Notes under the pieces: generated by a model
Told to the model about the DNA's origin: nothing
Seen by the model: the letters and a program-made list of their open reading frames with translations, nothing else
Database searches by the model: none
Made by a program: the position numbers and the translations under genes
Part shown: piece after piece, positions 12,636 through 13,457 of the stretch
How positions within the stretch are numbered: position 1 is the stretch's first letter
How the letters are laid out: each line of letters opens with the position of its first letter
From: DATKMS01 sp041497995
Lineage (GTDB): Bacteria > Desulfobacterota > Binatia > HRBIN30
Assembly (NCBI GenBank): GCA_041497995.1
Contig: JBGQHM010000171.1
Coordinates: 1 to 13,457 of the forward strand
Reading direction: 5' to 3'
Length of the DNA stretch: 13,457 bases

Positions 12636-13457
12636 GTGGCTGTCCAATCGCGAACGGTGTGGCCAACGTCGTTGATGGTCGTTCCCCTGTTGCTGCTGCC
12701 CGCGCTCTCGTGCGGCATGAGTGCAGCCCACGCTGCGGTCACCGACCACTTTGAATGCTATTCGGCCGACGGGGGCGGCGATGACGACAATGAGGCCGGG
12801 GGTCCTGGTCCGGGCGTTGGGTTCGGCCCACAGGTGAGTCTCGTCGATCAGTTCGGCTCGATGAATGCCGTGGTCGGTAAACCGGGCAGCCTCTGCAACC
12901 CCGCAAGCAAGAACGGCGGCGACCCGAGCGCACCCTCACACGTCGATCATCTAGAGAACTATCGCATCGTGCCCCTCAATCCTCGGCCACTCGCGCGGCG
13001 TTTTCCTGTTCTGCAGCAGAAGGTCGTGAACCAGTTCGGGACGCTCACGGTCGATGTACAGTCGCCGCGGCGGGTGCTGGTGCCCACATCCACGAACCGC
13101 AGCAAGGTGCCGCCCGCGCCGTTGTCGCCGGCGGTCGATCACTTCACCTGCTACGACGTGCAAACATCCGCGAAGGCATCCTCGTTTTCATCGATTCGCG
13201 GAGTAACGCTGACGGACGAGTTCGGCACGACAACGGTGACGGTGGTGAAACCATCCCGTCTGTGCGTCGCGACCAACATGAACGGCAAAGCTCCTGGCGC
13301 GGAAACGCATCTTGACCACCTCATGTGCTATCGCATCAAAGCGGACTTCACTCGGGTCGGCCGTGTGTTCACGAACAATGAATTTGGGCCGGGCACGTTT
13401 GTCCCCATCGACCGTGACGAGTTGTGCGTCCCATCACTCCTGAACCAGGACCGCTGC
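12636..13457 (+). CDS. Secreted DHxxCY/QFG-repeat protein, unknown function (3' end outside window)
   Basis: The frame is open from GTG 12636 to the right edge (274 codons), with AAAGGAAG nine bases before the start. Residues ~1-34 look like a signal peptide: hydrophobic LMVVPLLLLPAL, then AHA before the mature AVTDHF. The rest is four degenerate units starting at about 37, 104, 168 and 227. Each has D-H-F/L-x-C-Y, then a (D/N)(Q/E)FG strand, then an L-C-x-P-like strand. Units 1, 3 and 4 carry Cys pairs 41/87, 172/210 and 231/264; unit 2 has lost both. Unit 1 contains an Asp/Gly-rich insert (about 45-61). I recognise this repeat style from uncultivated Binatota- and Deltaproteobacteria-like genomes but know no function. 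It is probably an extracytoplasmic disulfide-stabilised beta protein, possibly continuing with more repeats. Confidence 0.7.
   Translation, partial: MAVQSRTVWPTSLMVVPLLLLPALSCGMSAAHAAVTDHFECYSADGGGDDDNEAGGPGPGVGFGPQVSLVDQFGSMNAVVGKPGSLCNPASKNGGDPSAPSHVDHLENYRIVPLNPRPLARRFPVLQQKVVNQFGTLTVDVQSPRRVLVPTSTNRSKVPPAPLSPAVDHFTCYDVQTSAKASSFSSIRGVTLTDEFGTTTVTVVKPSRLCVATNMNGKAPGAETHLDHLMCYRIKADFTRVGRVFTNNEFGPGTFVPIDRDELCVPSLLNQDRC

Noticed and set aside
12708..12719. Lipoprotein signal (lipobox) in the secreted repeat protein at PALSCGM
   Set aside because: The residues at -3 and -2 (Ala, Leu) do not fit the L-[AST]-[GAS]-C pattern. An AxA site (AHA) a few residues later fits signal peptidase I better.
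1..13457. tRNA, rRNA, insertion sequences, phage genes, riboswitches
   Set aside because: I looked on both strands for cloverleaf-like segments, transposase motifs, long terminal inverted repeats and conserved riboswitch cores, and saw none that I could support.

Overview
This is a GC-rich bacterial window with a dense, mixed-strand layout. It most resembles an uncultivated Deltaproteobacteria-like soil lineage, and the Binatota (Candidatus Binatia) are my best guess. That rests on the combination of a hopanoid radical SAM enzyme (HpnJ), an acyl-CoA dehydrogenase pair, an F420-type luciferase-like oxidoreductase and a secreted protein built from DHxxCY/QFG/C repeats. The assignment is inference from gene content, not a computed phylogeny.

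Left part (1-3782). The C-terminal tail of a cytochrome P450 runs in from the left edge. It converges on, and overlaps by 38 bp, an LLM-class F420-dependent oxidoreductase on the minus strand. A small cupin diverges from the oxidoreductase and converges on two minus-strand acyl-CoA dehydrogenases. One of these carries the helix-G glutamate of the isovaleryl/steroid-type enzymes, while its partner lacks a glutamate at both usual catalytic positions. That pattern fits a heteromeric dehydrogenase acting on a bulky CoA ester. A striking inverted array of GTTGTTAG-like units sits between the two genes.

Middle (4081-6810). A GlxA/FtrA-type regulator (DJ-1/PfpI-like domain fused to an AraC helix-turn-helix) is followed 23 bp later by a stand-alone DJ-1/PfpI enzyme resembling isonitrile hydratase. 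The sensor and the enzyme therefore share the same fold and the same Asp/Cys signature. A Tas-like aldo-keto reductase converges on this pair.

Right part (6953-13457, all plus strand). A membrane-anchored PpiD/SurA-type peptidyl-prolyl isomerase overlaps an Est30-like carboxylesterase. These are followed by hpnJ (hopanoid cyclitol-ether radical SAM enzyme) and a DMT-family transporter. A perfect 13-bp hairpin separates hpnJ from the transporter. Downstream of the transporter lies what looks like a decayed fragment of a second transporter copy. The window ends inside a GTG-started secreted protein with four degenerate repeats, in which the Cys pair is lost together from one repeat.

I saw no rRNA, tRNA, CRISPR array, insertion sequence or phage gene. 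Several very long antisense ORFs are GC-driven shadows of real genes. No gene set here is clearly a new defence or biosynthetic system. The items I rate highest are the DJ-1 regulator/enzyme pair, the inverted GTTGTTAG array, the hpnJ-transporter hairpin, the transporter relic and the repeat protein.
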